A model generated the notes under the pieces. The model was not told where the DNA came from. It did not search any database and worked only from the letters and a program-made list of their open reading frames with translations. 6,290 nucleotides of DNA. Source: Planctomycetota bacterium. GTDB lineage: Bacteria; Planctomycetota; MHYJ01; JACPRB01. The stretch lies in assembly GCA_016200125.1 (NCBI GenBank), contig JACQFK010000454.1, forward strand, positions 1 through 6,290. The letters run 5' to 3'. Each line of letters begins with the position of its first letter. The stretch's first letter is position 1. A program made the position numbers and the translations under genes. Below, in pieces: positions 5,127 through 6,290 of the stretch.

Positions 5127-6290
5127 ATGTGGACCTGGAAAAAGTCCCGGCGCTCGCTGGGGATGATCCGTCCCTACGGGCGGATCCACCAGAGGTGGCT
5201 GACCTGGGGTACCTTCGCCACAGCTGCGCTGGTCCTGCTTCGCCTGGCGCTTCCCTGGCCCCTGAAGGGCGTCATCGAAGTCCTGATGCCCCATCACCAT
5301 CACTCCCGGTCGCACCTCGCCTGGCTGCCGTCCTGGGGCGACCCCATCGCCTGGTTCATCGCGATCTTCGTGCTCCTGGTGTTCTTCGTGGGGCTGGCGG
5401 AACTGCTGCAGCGGGTCTGCATGGCGAAGTTCGCCACCCACACGGTGCACGACCTGCGCGCCGCCGCCGTGCGCGGCGCGGCCCGGCAGCGGGGGCAGGG
5501 CGAGCCCGGCGAGCTGATCGCGAGGATCGTCGGCGACACGGCGCGGATCAAGGAGAGCCTGAAGGGCATCCTCATCCACGCGTCGCAGAACGGCATGCTC
5601 TTCCTGGGAGTCGCGGCGGTCTTCGCCTTCATCTCGCCGCAGCTCAGCCTCTACTATCTGGGGGGCGGGCTGATCGCCATCGGCATCGGCTTCTACACGT
5701 CGTCGCAGGTCGCCACCGTCTTCCGCAAGCAGCGGAAGAAGGAGGGCGCCTACGCCGCGGCGCTGTTCCAGGGCTTCGAGAACGAGAGCCTGGACCTGGA
5801 CCAGCTGAACCGGTCGAGCGCGGTCAAGGACGTCCGTATCACGAAGCTGATGACCCTCTCGTCCCTGGTCGTCCACGTGGCGCTCGCGATCACCACCGGC
5901 GTCGCCGTCTGGGTCGGCTCGGGGAAGGTGAAGGCCGGCACGATGTCGGCGGGCGACCTCTTCCTCTTCATCACCTACGCGCTCACGGTCCACCACCGGG
6001 TCGTGCAGGTCGGCCGCCAGTTCGCGCGCAGCGGCAAGGTGATGGCCTGCGTCGACCGGATCGGATCTCTGGTCGACGAGGGCGCGCCCGTCCCGGCCGC
6101 TCCGGCGGCGAAACCCCTGGCCGCGTCGCTGCGGCTCGAGGGCGCGGCGCTGGGCCGCGAGGAGGGGCGGATCCGGGTCGGTCCCGTCGATCTCGCCATC
6201 GTCTCGGCCGATCCCGACGGCTCGCACTACCTCTCGCGCGAAGCGGGCGGCTGCGCGCACGGCCCGCGCCTCTTTGTCACGCACGCGCCC
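5127..6290 (+). CDS. ABC exporter-type transmembrane protein with atypical nucleotide-binding region (3' end missing)
   Basis: The frame is open from ATG 5127 to the right edge, giving 388 residues. Six likely membrane helices are visible at about residues 25-50, 73-95, 152-170, 173-193, 241-264 and 275-296, the set expected for one type I (MsbA-like) exporter half. Family-typical segments include LPWPLKGVIEVLM (42-54), GELIARIVGDTARIKESL (128-145) and SAGDLFLFITYALTVHHRVVQVG (starting at 274), then VDRIGSLVDEG (309-319), the usual transition to the ATP-binding domain. That domain would start near residue 331, but the place of Walker A reads LAIVSADPDGSHYLSREAGG (356-375), without the GKS/T core. 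Likely role: export of the product made by the preceding genes, probably with an active ATPase partner downstream. The substrate is unknown. The loop between helices 1 and 2 carries HHHH (56-59). Confidence 0.85.
   Translation, partial: MWTWKKSRRSLGMIRPYGRIHQRWLTWGTFATAALVLLRLALPWPLKGVIEVLMPHHHHSRSHLAWLPSWGDPIAWFIAIFVLLVFFVGLAELLQRVCMAKFATHTVHDLRAAAVRGAARQRGQGEPGELIARIVGDTARIKESLKGILIHASQNGMLFLGVAAVFAFISPQLSLYYLGGGLIAIGIGFYTSSQVATVFRKQRKKEGAYAAALFQGFENESLDLDQLNRSSAVKDVRITKLMTLSSLVVHVALAITTGVAVWVGSGKVKAGTMSAGDLFLFITYALTVHHRVVQVGRQFARSGKVMACVDRIGSLVDEGAPVPAAPAAKPLAASLRLEGAALGREEGRIRVGPVDLAIVSADPDGSHYLSREAGGCAHGPRLFVTHAP
6117..6290 (+). other. Degenerate-looking ABC nucleotide-binding domain start
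   Basis: Residues 331-388 of the ABC protein follow the membrane domain. LRLEGAALG (335-343) and the strand LAIV (356-359) fit the first strands of an ABC ATPase. The P-loop position (about 360-370, SADPDGSHYLS) lacks the G-x-x-G-x-G-K-[ST] pattern, and VTHAP (384-388) may correspond to a late H-loop-like strand reached after very few residues. The window ends here, so whether the rest is a full or strongly shortened domain cannot be seen. Confidence 0.55.

Noticed and set aside
4749..6284. Long minus-strand open frame of 511 codons, and another of 390 codons at 3824-4996.
   Set aside because: Both are antisense to well-supported genes. Their translations are rich in Arg, Asp, His and Pro without recognisable domains, as expected of GC-rich shadow frames.

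Overview
This is a GC-rich bacterial window (roughly two thirds GC by eye). Eight protein genes lie head to tail on the plus strand and almost nothing is non-coding. Codon third positions are mostly G or C and all genes look alike in composition, so nothing suggests recent transfer of one part. The proteins do not fix the phylum. EF-hand and PepSY periplasmic proteins beside a high-GC operon would fit a Planctomycetota, Acidobacteriota, Myxococcota or similar MAG, but this is a weak inference.

Layout. (A) 3-1821: three predicted envelope proteins. These are a tandem-PepSY protein cut by the left edge, an N-terminally anchored protein with an Ala/Pro-rich linker and a helical C-terminal domain, and a small four-EF-hand protein with a short signal peptide. 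(B) 1826-5122: a probable phosphonate pathway. It holds a HIT-family nucleotide hydrolase/transferase, a phosphoenolpyruvate mutase with the full catalytic set and the EDKxxxxxNS signature, a beta-hydroxyacid-dehydrogenase-like NAD(P) oxidoreductase with a DUF1932-type C-terminus, and a CDP-glycerol glycerophosphotransferase (TagF)-like enzyme. (C) 5127-6290: an ABC-exporter-type membrane protein that runs off the right edge. Its nucleotide-binding part looks degenerate where Walker A should be.

Gene junctions are very tight: 4-nt overlaps (GTGA or ATGA) at 530, 2272 and 3989, a 16-nt overlap at 3123-3138, 4-nt gaps at 1822-1825 and 5123-5126, and 17 nt at 1274-1290. No room is left for an internal promoter or terminator outside coding sequence. 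The simplest reading is one transcript started upstream of the window and continuing past its right end. There is no stretch over 300 bases without a gene, and I see no tRNA, rRNA, CRISPR, insertion sequence or origin.

Working model (inference). PEP mutase makes phosphonopyruvate, an unfavourable step that needs a pulling reaction. No phosphonopyruvate decarboxylase or aminotransferase is visible. The translationally coupled dehydrogenase is the candidate next enzyme, either reducing phosphonopyruvate itself or a later aldehyde. The TagF-like enzyme could then move a CMP-activated phosphonate or phospho-alcohol onto a glycan or lipid, and the ABC protein could export it. A cytidylyltransferase, which this model needs, is not in the window.
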